Counted from the first letter of the stretch, positions 1-8,554 are shown. The stretch: 23,027 nucleotides of DNA from Porphyra umbilicalis (GCA_002049455.2 KV919321.1:1-23027), one strand, 5' to 3'. Translations and numbers: made by a program. The notes: a model not told the origin generated them from the sequence alone.

Positions 1-30
1 GCCGTGGAAGACTCACCAAGCACCGTGTGA

Positions 31-240
31 GAGCATCTCCACCAATGGAGCCAACCGTCCAACCCTACGGCCACATGTGCACAACGTGTGGTGCTGTCAC
101 TGGCTCTCCAAACGCAGAGCCAAAACTAAGCAAATCACGTCTCAAACTTGGGCTCGTCACGACGTCTCTGGCGGTGGGCCTCTTTTGTGGCACGCCAGTA
201 TTCCCACAGATGCACTACAGAGAATCTCCATGACTGCCAG
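31..240. repeat. Diverged direct repeat, copy A (left arm)
   Basis: This copy resembles 588-795 in the same orientation. Shared blocks include CTCCACCAATG, CTGTCACTGGCTCTCCAAAC, GCCAAAACTAA and GGTGGGCCTCTTTTGTGGCA, with substitutions and small gaps between them. The mirror copy lies at about 4378-4587. The two copies are clearly older than the palindrome, whose arms are nearly identical. Confidence 0.8.
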
Positions 241-337
241 ATCGTCTCGCAACTGTCTGCAAGCCACGGGTCACGCTTTCCATTGGCTTGCGTGGTCCGA
301 ACAGGGAACCAGGGGCTGGCCAAACGACTCGGGGCGT

Positions 338-359
338 CTCCAAACAGGCCTGTTTGGAG
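338..359. repeat. Perfect 22-bp palindrome (also at 4259-4280)
   Basis: The sequence is CTCCAAACAGG followed by its exact reverse complement CCTGTTTGGAG. The second copy in the right arm is identical. It could be a dimeric protein-binding site. No neighbouring gene supports a role. Confidence 0.7.
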
Positions 360-510
360 TGGCGCTGCCGTTCAAGCTCCAGAAGAAGGGCGATCCCGCG
401 AGGCCACCACGAGATGTATTAAGGGATTAGAAAATGTGAACCGGTCTATTTATGGGCCGTCACAGCCCTGTCACACCCTGGTTTTGGAGAGGATCCTAGC
501 CACCAGTGCT

Positions 511-607
511 CCAACCGTCCAAGCGGCCAAGCGGTGCCACGTTTTTTTTCGGCTGTTTGGACGGTTGGAACCATTGGTGGAACGCTCTCAGAGCGTCTCC
601 ACCAATG
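511..607. repeat. Cluster of local inverted repeats (left arm)
   Basis: CCAACCGTCCAA (511-522) is inverted as TTGGACGGTTGG (557-568). It is followed directly by a near-perfect palindrome at 572-607 built on CATTGGTGGA and TCCACCAATG. In the right arm the second palindrome (4010-4046) is perfect around a single central base. Such a block could extrude as a cruciform, and the CCAACCGTCCAA motif also occurs near base 52. Confidence 0.8.
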
Positions 608-795
608 CAGCCAAAAGCCAAAGCCAAACGTCACGAGTGCCCAACGTGTGGCCCTGTCACTGGCTCTCCAAACGTCAAGCCAAAACTAAACAGACCACGT
701 CTCAATCTTGGGCTCCCCTGGATGCTCAGTCTGGGTGGGCCTCTTTTGTGGCAGACCAACAATCCACAGATGCCGTTCAAAGAACCTTGGTGGAT
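588..795. repeat. Diverged direct repeat, copy B (left arm)
   Basis: Partner of 31-240, offset by about 556 bases. It contains the same order of blocks ending in CCACAGATGC followed by unrelated sequence. The mirror copy lies at about 3822-4029. I see no coding potential that would explain its conservation. Confidence 0.8.
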
Positions 796-931
796 GGCAC
801 GTCCACCCGAGCAGCGAGACGCCATTGGCCACTTGCCAGGTCTGACGTCACACTGTCATGCGGACTTTCATCCACTTCATCTAGCCTGATCCTGTGCATA
901 TTGCAACGACTTCGGTAAATGAAGAATTTTA

Positions 932-2277
932 TGTGTGTGTCCCAAAAATGAGACATGCGCGTTTTTGAAGGACTGACACTTCACTGCACGGGGGCAGGCG
1001 GCGTGGGGTACGAGAAGATTCTCGACTGGCCTCCATGGAAAGAGCCTCTCCCGACGCGTGCTTGGCTGACAACTCCTTAATACCCGCCTGTGGGCCCTGT
1101 TCTGTGGACCTCTGAGATAGCCCCGATCTTGGAGCCAGTCTTTTTCAGGTTCTTGGGTTAAAGGTTTGCAACGCCAAAGCTCATGTGCTAACTGGAGCTT
1201 CGATGAGGGGTGCCCCAAATCGTGTTTTCCTCACAGGGGGCTACATGGGGGTCTTTTTCACGTTTTTAATGGTAAGCTGGTTCCCTTTTCTTCGTGCACA
1301 AGTTTGTCAGCACATGCCTGCTCTAGTATCTGTGCATTTGATTGGGCTGCGTGATCGTCACCTGCCGAAGTTGCAATGAATGACACTTTCCCATGACACG
1401 TCAGGATGTGTCGCCTCTGCTAACACTGTCAGGGGCTGTTCTGGAAGCATAAAGTCAATATTCGGTTAAATCCGTCCCAGTTATATGCACAGTGGATATA
1501 AACGGCCGAAGAACGCACCACAGGCGCGAGAGAACGGGAATGTGGACTGCAATCACATTTATGGTCCACCTGTTGAGCTTAATCTCAGGTCGGGTCAACT
1601 TACACAAATCCGAGCTCATCCTGGAGGAATGGAACGCAATGTTGCCCTCGCAGATTACCCGCCGGTCTGCCTGAAGGCGGACTGCCCGCCCAACAGGGTC
1701 AACGCTGAGCTCAGAGGCCATCCTGATGACGTTCAGCCTGTTGCTGACAACGAAAAGTTGAATGGGTCTTCTCTAGTAGCCATGATGGCCCACACGACGC
1801 TGCAGCGCGAGTTCAACAGCGTAAGCGGTCCGACCATGCGCAGGTGATGCGTCGCTGGGTGCTGGCTGAGACCGATGTTGAGGCAGTCGATGAGGCGGTT
1901 GACGTGCTTTTGGCTGGGGCGACGATGAAGAGTGATGAGGCATGGTGGGTTGGTACGAGGCACACTCTTGCGTGATCAGGTTCTGCGAAGGCAAGTAAAA
2001 TATTGTATTCTTCGCCACAGAGTTCCGTGTAAATGCTATCTTTCGTACTTCTCTTTCTTCCCAGTAGTATTGAAATCACCTCACGGCAGCCGATCGCAAG
2101 TCGAGCCAGAGAACTTAAGTACTGTCAGCGACTGTAAACAAATGGCGATGGATATAACCGAATAATGACTGTAGTGGGACCGAGTGGGTCACATTCCATT
2201 ATCGGACCGTTGCAGAAGGCCAGTGGGCCGAGAAAAAAAGAAAAAACCGCCATGTCTCAATTTTGGAACGCGCACCA
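932..2277. mobile_element. TA-flanked TIR element, left-arm copy (Tc1/mariner-like, non-autonomous)
   Basis: The ends are inverted copies of a ~30-bp motif whose core is AAAAATGAGACAT (left end ...GTGTCCCAAAAATGAGACAT; right end its reverse complement with a few changes). Each end abuts a TA dinucleotide (930-931 and 2278-2279), as expected for the 2-bp target duplication of Tc1/mariner elements. The size, about 1.35 kb, suits an intact mariner, but about 0.72 kb of it is a second nested element. I found no DDE-type transposase in it, so it is probably a non-autonomous (MITE-type) copy. Its inner end lies only about 25 bases from the palindrome centre. The left TIR has lost one G relative to the right-arm copy. 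Confidence 0.7.
1452..2171. mobile_element. Second TA-flanked TIR element nested in the first, left arm
   Basis: The left end AAGTCAATATTCGGTTAAAT and the right end read on the minus strand, CAGTCATTATTCGGTTATAT, match at all but a few bases and continue as TCCRTC. Both are flanked by TA (1450-1451 and 2172-2173). A TIR beginning CAGT with a TA duplication is typical of Tc1/mariner families. The element is 720 bp and sits wholly inside the 932-2277 element, so it inserted later. It contains short open frames but no recognisable transposase. Confidence 0.65.
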
Positions 2278-2281
2278 TAAG

Positions 2282-2329
2282 AGAGGTTCAAAAACAAAAA
2301 CGCTACTTATCTTGTTCTTCACAACCCAG
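2282..2329. other. AT-rich, incompletely paired centre of the palindrome
   Basis: The 48 bases between the arms are poorer in G+C than the arms and are still partly self-complementary. GGTT at 2285-2288 can pair with AACC at 2323-2326. The A-rich run 2290-2299 pairs with the T-rich run 2310-2319 at 8 of 10 positions, the two exceptions being A-C mismatches. About ten bases (2300-2309) are left as an apical loop. Incompletely paired AT-rich loops are the known form of closed hairpin telomeres in poxviruses and chlorella viruses. That this is such an end is inference. A poorly called turn-around in a fold-back read would look similar. Confidence 0.6.
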
Positions 2330-2437
2330 CTTATGGTGCGTGTCCAAAAATGAGACATCGCGGTTTTTTCTTTTTTTTCGGCCCACTGGCCTTCTGCAAC
2401 GGTCCGATAATGGAATGTGACCCACTCGGTCCCACTA

Positions 2438-3162
2438 CAGTCATTATTCGGTTATATCCATCGCCATTTGTTTACAGTCGCTGACAGTACTTAAGTTCTC
2501 TGGCTCGACTTGCGATCGGCTGCCGTGAGGTGATTTCAATACTACTGGGAAGAAAGAGAAGTACGAAAGATAGCATTTACACGGAACTCTGTGGCGAAGA
2601 AATACAATATTTTACTTGCCTTCGCAGAACCTGATCACGCAAGAGTGTGCCTCGTACCAACCCACCATGCCTCATCACTCTTCATCGTCCGCCCCAGCCA
2701 AAAGCACGTCAACCGCCTCATCGACTGCCTCAACATCGGTCTCAGCCAGCACCCAGCGACGCATCACCTGCGCATGGTCGGACCGCTTACGCTGTTGAAC
2801 TCGCGCTGCAGCGTCGTGTGGGCCATCATGGCTACTAGAGAAGACCCATTCAACTTTTCGTTGTCAGCAACAGGCTGAACGTCATCAGGATGGCCTCTGA
2901 GCTCAGCGTTGACCCTGTTGGGCGGGCAGTCCGCCTTCAGGCAGACCGGCGGGTAATCTGCGAGGGCAACATTGCGTTCCATTCCTCCAGGATGAGCTCG
3001 GATTTGTGTAAGTTGACCCGACCTGAGATTAAGCTCAACAGGTGGACCATAAATGTGATTGCAGTCCACATTCCCCGTTCTCTCGGCGCCTGTGGTGCGT
3101 TCTTCGGCCCGTTTATATCCACTGTGCATATAACTGGGACGGATTTAACCGAATATTGACTT
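2438..3162. mobile_element. Nested TIR element, right-arm copy
   Basis: This is the mirror copy of the 1452-2171 element. It begins CAGTCATTATTCGGTTATAT and ends with the reverse complement of AAGTCAATATTCGG. TA lies at 2436-2437 and 3163-3164. It is five bases longer than the left-arm copy, all from single-base indels, and these change which reading frames stay open. Confidence 0.65.
2675..2764 (-). CDS. Candidate C-terminal coding segment inside the nested element, function unknown
   Basis: A 29-residue frame starting MRRWVLAETDVEAVDEA and ending in an acidic LLAGADDEE tail before TGA. The frame stays open further upstream on the minus strand with a protein-like stretch (VQQRKRSDHAQV) but lacks an obvious start. 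In the left arm a missing G at about 1920 destroys the acidic end, so at most one arm keeps the frame. The adjacent frame on the same strand (2764-3129, 121 codons) is also open. The protein-like composition is the only support and I do not recognise a family. Confidence 0.2.
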   Translation of the reverse strand: MRRWVLAETDVEAVDEAVDVLLAGADDEE

Positions 3163-4009
3163 TATGCTTCCAGAACAGCCCCTGACAGTGTTAGCAGAGG
3201 CGACACATCCTGACGTGTCATGGGGGAAAGTGTCATTCATTGCAACTTCGGCAGGTGACGATCACGCAGCCCAATCAAATGCACAGATACTAGAGCAGGC
3301 ATGTGCTGACAACTTGTGCACGAAGAAAAGGGAACCAGCTTACCATTAAAAACGTGAAAAAGACCCCCATGTAGCCCCCTGTGAGGAAAACACGATTTGG
3401 GGCACCCCTCATCGAAGCTCCAGTTAGCACATGAGCTTTGGCGTTGCAAACCTTTAACCCCAAGAACCTGAAAAAGACTGGCTCCAAGATCGGGGCTATC
3501 TCAGAGGTCCACAGAACAGGGCCCACAGGCGGGTATTAAGGAGTTGTCAGCCAAGCACGCGTCGGGAGAGGCTCTTTCCATGGAGGCCAGTCGAGAATCT
3601 TCTCGTACCCCACGCCGCCTGCCCCCGTGCAGTGAAGTGTCAGTCCTTCAGAAAACGCGCATGTCTCATTTTTGGGACACACACCATAAAATTCTTCATT
3701 TACCGAAGTCGTTGCAATATGCACAGGATCAGGCTAGATGAAGTGGATGAAAGTCCGCATGACAGTGTGACGTCAGACCTGGCAAGTGGCCAATGGCGTC
3801 TCGCTGCTCGGGTGGACGTGCCATCCACCAAGGTTCTTTGAACGGCATCTGTGGATTGTTGGTCTGCCACAAAAGAGCCCACCCAGACTGAGCATCCAGG
3901 GGAGCCCAAGATTGAGACGTGGTCTGTTTAGTTTTGGCTTGACGTTTGGAGAGCCAGTGACAGGGCCACACGTTGGGCACTCGTGACGTTTGGCTTTGGC
4001 TTTTGGCTG

Positions 4010-4107
4010 CATTGGTGGAGACGCTCTGAGAGCGTCTCCACCAATGGTTCCAACCGTCCAAACAGCCGAAAAAAAACGTGGCACCGCTTGGCCGCTTGGA
4101 CGGTTGG
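4010..4107. repeat. Cluster of local inverted repeats (right arm)
   Basis: Mirror of 511-607. The 37-base palindrome at 4010-4046 has two 18-base halves around a single G at 4028. The left-arm copy has lost one G, so this arm appears to carry the original form. Confidence 0.8.
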
Positions 4108-4617
4108 AGCACTGGTGGCTAGGATCCTCTCCAAAACCAGGGTGTGACAGGGCTGTGACGGCCCATAAATAGACCGGTTCACATTTTCTAATCCCTTAAT
4201 ACATCTCGTGGTGGCCTCGCGGGATCGCCCTTCTTCTGGAGCTTGAACGGCAGCGCCACTCCAAACAGGCCTGTTTGGAGACGCCCCGAGTCGTTTGGCC
4301 AGCCCCTGGTTCCCTGTTCGGACCACGCAAGCCAATGGAAAGCGTGACCCGTGGCTTGCAGACAGTTGCGAGACGATCTGGCAGTCATGGAGATTCTCTG
4401 TAGTGCATCTGTGGGAATACTGGCGTGCCACAAAAGAGGCCCACCGCCAGAGACGTCGTGACGAGCCCAAGTTTGAGACGTGATTTGCTTAGTTTTGGCT
4501 CTGCGTTTGGAGAGCCAGTGACAGCACCACACGTTGTGCACATGTGGCCGTAGGGTTGGACGGTTGGCTCCATTGGTGGAGATGCTCTCACACGGTGCTT
4601 GGTGAGTCTTCCACGGC

Positions 4618-5447
4618 CTCCTGGACGGCCGTCTCCCCCGCCACTGTCGCCGTTCCGCTCCATTCACCCTCTGCCTGACCATCCGCGTCTGCAGATGGGG
4701 TTCGACTGGGTGCCCCCCGTCGTGACAATGACGCGCGGTGGAAGTGGAACGTGTCCGCTCCCCTCCCGCTGACGCAAAGGGAGCAGCAGCCGGCTCGTCA
4801 GAAGAATCGACGCGCTGAACTGGAGAAGCTCCCGAACAGCCTCCCGTTCCTGAACAGGACCCCTGAACGGCGATTTCCCGATGAGGACGCGTTCAGGATG
4901 CAAGGCTCCCATCTCGAGTGATGCTCACTAGGGGGTGGGATGAGTGCTTATTTGCGGTCCTGGCTGGGCAGGTAAGGACTGAGCCATTCCATCGACGAGC
5001 GACTGCATTTCCTTTTTCGCATGCACCAGATCGCATGGCACCACGGCACGTGGCCTACCGCGGCCGTACGCCGTGCTTTTTTATTTCGTCCCCCCTATCT
5101 GGCAGCCCTGCGTGACGGCGCTTGACGGTGCTACTGGAACAATGCTGGTGCTACACTGGGCGTGTTGCTCTTTGACACCTCTGGTGCTGGAACTGCGAGC
5201 GTGGACAGCGACAGCGAAGAAAAGAATACTAGAAAAACTACGATGCTTCCATCTGCTCATAGTGGCCTCATAGGGAACTAAACCCCAAGCATCATGAACT
5301 AAAAACAAAACAGAAAGCGGTAACGAGGCAGAGTACTGCCAGTTCGCTCATGCAGAGGACACCGGAGTACGCACCCCCAAACAGGAGCACGCACGTATCG
5401 GGCACAAGAATGGGCAGCACCCTATCACAATCATTACTCCTCCCGTG
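4618..5447. other. Region between palindrome and transposon, no gene seen
   Basis: The frames here are short and of mixed composition. The one recognisable item is the copy of a ~67-bp repeat at 4815-4882. A CACTAGGGGGTGGG string at 4928 resembles the start of a CACTA transposon, but I found no matching inverted end. Confidence 0.5.
4815..4882. repeat. Flanking direct repeat, left copy
   Basis: It aligns over about 67 bases with 11126-11192 in the same orientation, sharing CAGCCTCCCG, TCCTGAAC, TGAACGGC and TTTCCCG, at roughly three quarters identity by eye. The sequence is itself built of degenerate CTGAACGG-type units. The two copies lie outside the transposon on either side. Confidence 0.6.
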
Positions 5448-6237
5448 TTAGTGGAGCTCGTTAAGCAGCACTTGCGCGGCCGCCGCACGCGCAGCCTCCT
5501 CGCGCCCGTCGCTCACGTCGGCAGAGCGCGGTGTCACACCCGCATGCGCCTGTCGATGAACGGGCGCCTCCTCCTCGCCTTCTTCGGTCATGTCCGCGCC
5601 GTCGTCTGCGTCTTCACCCTCCGCATCATCCGCGATGGAGGGGGGGGGGGGGCGCGTGCGACGAGCCACACGCGAGCGCGCCACCCTGACCACCAAGGTC
5701 GACAGGCACTGCAGGCATGTGGGATGGGTCGGCGCGGCGAGGGTCGGCACCGTCGGAGAGGTGCAGGTCGTTGCTCGCGCGGTCGCCCTGCACGGCGAGA
5801 AAGTCAGCCAGCACAGGAAGCTCCTCTACCCACTCAGCACGGTGGCCAGAGTTCAAGCCCGGAGCGGCCTCGAGCTGCGCTGCTGTCGCGCTAGCCGCAG
5901 CTTCACGAGCCGCGTCGTGCTGAGCCGCAGCACTTGCACCTGCCGCCCTTTCCGCTGCTCTCGCGGTTGCCGCCGCCACCGAGACCGCCTGTGCCGCATC
6001 TGGATCGCTATGGAGTGACACCGACGCGCCTCCACGCTTCTTGAGGTGTTGTCGCACCTTCATCGTCACGAAGGCCAAGTGGGCCAGGGAGCAGACGAGC
6101 ACGCGCGGTCCTCCGGAAGTTGGGCCAGCCTCTGAGAATTGGTCAAGGGCGTGAAACGACTGGAAGACCGCCGCCATCGCGCGCAACAGGCCAGAGCGTG
6201 ACACAGCCTCGGTAATGAACGCGTCCCCGTCGAGCAT
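5448..6237 (-). pseudogene. Minus-strand companion reading frame of the transposon, 3' part, broken
   Basis: From ATG at 6237 the frame runs through a helical N-terminal part (SGLLRAMAAVFQSFHALDQF) and an Ala-rich stretch that looks like a coiled coil. At a 13-base G run on the plus strand (5640-5652) the frame changes, and an acidic tail (DDAEGEDADDGADMTEEGEEE) follows, ending in LLNELH and TAA at 5448-5450. The segment immediately upstream is in the same frame, separated only by a TAG (6280-6282) and a TAA just before this ATG. That suggests one longer ancestral protein with two nonsense changes, rather than a separate gene. I do not recognise the family. Confidence 0.45.
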
Positions 6238-6279
6238 TTAAGAAGCCTCTGCAGGTAGGAACACGACCTCAAACATAGT

Positions 6280-7015
6280 CTATGTGCCGCGCACGCGCCG
6301 CAGGGTGCCTTTGTTATCTTCCTCGTTCACGTACGTCGAGTACGTCGACAGGGCCTTGTTTCCGATGCGCTCGTTAACGTGGTAGACCACCCGGTTCAGG
6401 TACCGATACGCCATCGTCTTTTTCTTGCTCAGCACCACGATGACGGGCGCCGAATCATCGACCGCCGCGACCGGGAGCTTGGCGCGCACAGGAAGGCGCC
6501 ACTTCTTCTCGAGCATTCGCAAAGCCTCCTTGGCGTCCACCTTCATGTGCTGCACAATCCAGTCGCGCATCATTGCGTTCACCTCCTTCATGTCGACGAA
6601 CGCACCGCGAGGTCCACCCGGGCGAGCGAGAAAGCGCTGCAGCAGCCACTTCTCCACAATAGGCTTTGGGAAGCGTACATGGGGGAGCAGATAAGGGGCA
6701 ACATAGAATCGAAAAAGCCACGAGGAAATAGCAACTGGGGCACGACATAAAAGAGCATGTCAGGCACAGGGCGAGATGGGGGCCAAAGAGAAACTCGATG
6801 TGGAGCACAAAAGCCCATGCGCATCTCGCCAGAAGCCTCTGCAACTCGCACACACAACATTCCCCCTGGGCGACGTGACATACCTTCAACTTGAGTACCC
6901 ACTGGGCATCCTGGATCTCCATTTCCTCCTCGGTCTGCGGCTGCGCTTCACCAGCCGACCCCGCCGTGGTCGGTGCAGAGCGCGCCGCGGCGTCGCGCTC
7001 GCCGGTGGCTCGCAC
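6280..7015 (-). pseudogene. Minus-strand companion gene, two exons
   Basis: Exon 1 (7015-6884) encodes QTEEEMEIQDAQWVLKLK and ends AAG before a strong GTATGT donor. Exon 2 (6663-6280) follows an AAAG acceptor in the same phase, starting PIVEKWLLQRF. It encodes a 127-residue segment including MMRDWIVQHMKVDAKEALRM and SAPVIVVLSKKKTMAYRYL, ending RRVRGT at TAG. The true start is unclear because exon 1 stays open past 7015 and overlaps the transposase N-terminal region on the other strand. The frame resumes after the TAG as TMFEVVFLPAEAS, TAA, then the ATG at 6237. The exon 2 product looks like a genuine globular domain but I cannot name it. Its head-to-head position with the transposase suggests an accessory protein of the same element. 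Confidence 0.5.
6664..6883 (-). other. Predicted intron in the minus-strand companion gene
   Basis: The donor is AAG/GTATGT and the acceptor CCCAAAG/CCT, with phase 0 on both sides and a length of 220 bases. The intron frame is much less protein-like than the exons: it is Cys- and Phe-rich. The acceptor lacks a strong pyrimidine tract. Confidence 0.55.
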
Positions 7016-7038
7016 GTCTGTATTCCGGGGGTGGATTG

Positions 7039-8554
7039 TCGTGTTGAGGACACTGACGACGATTCGGACGGCGACGGCACCAATGCGACCGTGTGCTTCG
7101 CGTCGGACACCGACGACATGTTAGGCGATGGCACTGATGACAGCGAGGTGTACGATGTCAGCGACCTGAACGGCGCTATCCAAGACATGGAGGACGAGGC
7201 AGCCAACGCCTTCGCGCCGCCGGATATTGTCGGGAGCAGCGATGCGGCGCGCATCCGCGAGCGCCTACTACGAGGCGCTGCCGGAAGCGTCGGCGGCGCA
7301 GCTTGTCGTGGATCCCGTTTGGGCAACGCGCCCGTCGCGTTTTTCCTGTCCTGCTTTGCGCTGCGCGTTGCGTTTTGCCCTGACGGAGGGCGGCAGCGGC
7401 CTGACTGAGCGGGATCAAGTGCGCTACGCCAACTCGCTGCGCCTCATCGAGATGGACGCAACGCGCGGAACTACAGTGCGGGGTCCCATCGTGCGCACGT
7501 TTTCCTTGCCGCGCTCCTTCCTCACGGCGACGCGGCACGAGGTCAATCGGGTCTTGGCCTTTCGCAAGTGGCAACGCGTGCACATCTCGATTCGCAATCG
7601 GATGTACGTCCACTACTTTGGGGACGTCCTGCAGGCGGGTCTTGATGCGCTTCGTGCAGCCAAAGAGGTCTCCTTTGGCGACTCTGCCGCAATGCTTGAG
7701 CTAGAACTGAACGCCGACGACACGTCGCGGACTCGGCACGGCACACTGGACAGCGACTTGTACCTGTCCGAGGCTCAGCACGTGCGACGGCTGCATGGCG
7801 TCGAGGCGCGCGTTATGGGCGTGCAATTGCATGCAGATGAAGCTGTGGTCTCGTGGTCTGGGGCAAACTACATGTTTCCCGTCCGAGCCACATTTTTCAA
7901 CGTGCTTGACAACCGTGGGACCTGGGTCACCGTCGGTTACCTGCAGCACATTGCCAAGGCGGTTGGGAAGACGGCTGCCGCGCGCCTCGCGGTGAGCGAC
8001 GCGCGCAACGAGCTGACGCGGGGCAGCATGCGCCCGGTACCGCGGATTGTCGGCCTGGTGGTCGACCAGGTCGAGGAGCGGAACTTTTTGGCACGGATGG
8101 AGAATCGCTGCCGGTTTTTTTGCTCCCTGTGCATGGAGGAAAGGTGCATGAGCGGGGCGCGGATGAGCCTCCGGGCAATCAACCGTGATGTGGTGCCGAC
8201 ACTCGACGCCCAGCTCACTGCCGCCCTTGTGCGGGCGAGGGACCCTCGCCCCAGTCGCTGCCGGGCGCTTGGCGCAGAGCACAGCGCGCTGGCGTTCGCA
8301 CCTGCACTCGGCGCCGTGCATGGCCTTGGCACGGGCGCGTCCAACCTGTACCGCATCGCTTCTTTCGATTTGCTTCACGTGTGAAAGCTCGGTATCCTCC
8401 AGATGCTTGACCAGCGCCTTCCTGCCGTGTTCCAGTCGTTTTTCCAGGGACGTGGCAGCGCTCGCTTTGGGTCTGTGTCTGACACACTCAAAGCCATCAA
8501 CCTGCGCGGTTTGCAGCTCGGCCGCAACTGCAAGATCACGCCGGCGTCACCTGG
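7039..8554 (+). pseudogene. Transposase, N-terminal and central part (KDZ/Plavaka-like), broken
   Basis: An acidic N-terminal segment (7039 to about 7260; EDTDDDSDGDG, then MEDEAANAFAPPDIV) lies in one frame. The protein continues as AYYEALPEASAAQLVVDP in the next frame after a one-base shift near 7260. The central part includes SWSGANYMFPVRATFFN, VVDQVEERNFLARM, a CSLC pair and ASNLYRIASFDLLHV. At 8382-8384 a TGA interrupts LLHV(stop)KLGILQMLDQRL, after which the frame continues to AINLRGLQLGRNCK and a GTACGT donor at 8555. An aliphatic LLH-x-x-x-LG(I/V) motif is usual in this kind of transposase, so the TGA most likely replaced TGG. Family placement is from motif memory only; hAT- or CACTA-related families are alternatives. 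Confidence 0.65.

Larger units (their letters stand above)
2334..3686. mobile_element. TA-flanked TIR element, right-arm copy
   Basis: This is the mirror copy of the 932-2277 element. Its ends carry the same AAAAATGAGACAT core (2346-2358 on plus; reverse complement at 3661-3673). TA flanks lie at 2332-2333 and 3687-3688. The outer TIR here keeps the full TGGTGTGTGTCCC start that has lost a G in the left arm. Confidence 0.7.
1..4617. repeat. Giant inverted repeat (palindrome), two ~2.3-kb arms
   Basis: Arm 1-2281 is the reverse complement of arm 2330-4617; base 1 pairs with base 4617 and base 2281 with base 2330. Comparing the arms by eye, I found almost only single-base indels: one G missing near 581, one C extra near 742, one G missing near 934, and run-length differences near 1158, 1307, 1391, 1530, 1920 and 2010. 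Substitutions are seen only in about the last 50 bases before the centre. Identity runs to the very first base, so the left arm is cut off by the window edge and its real length is unknown. It could be a read-through of a covalently closed hairpin end, a fold-back read, or a genuine inverted duplication. Confidence 0.97.

Noticed and set aside
148..918. 256-codon plus-strand frame across the palindrome arm
   Set aside because: It reads through the direct repeats and local palindromes, has a broken counterpart in the other arm because of a one-base indel, and shows no protein-like periodicity.
2282..2329. Unremoved sequencing hairpin adapter at the palindrome centre
   Set aside because: The sequence does not match the common long-read hairpin adapter as I recall it, so it is not a simple adapter. 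A fold-back without adapter is still possible.
4163..4175. TATA box (CCATAAATAGA) in the right arm
   Set aside because: There is no coding region downstream, and the same string lies in mirror form in the left arm.
4928..4945. CACTA-type transposon terminus
   Set aside because: The CACTAGGGGG start is suggestive, but no matching TAGTG-ending inverted copy or 3-bp target duplication was found near 10300-11200.
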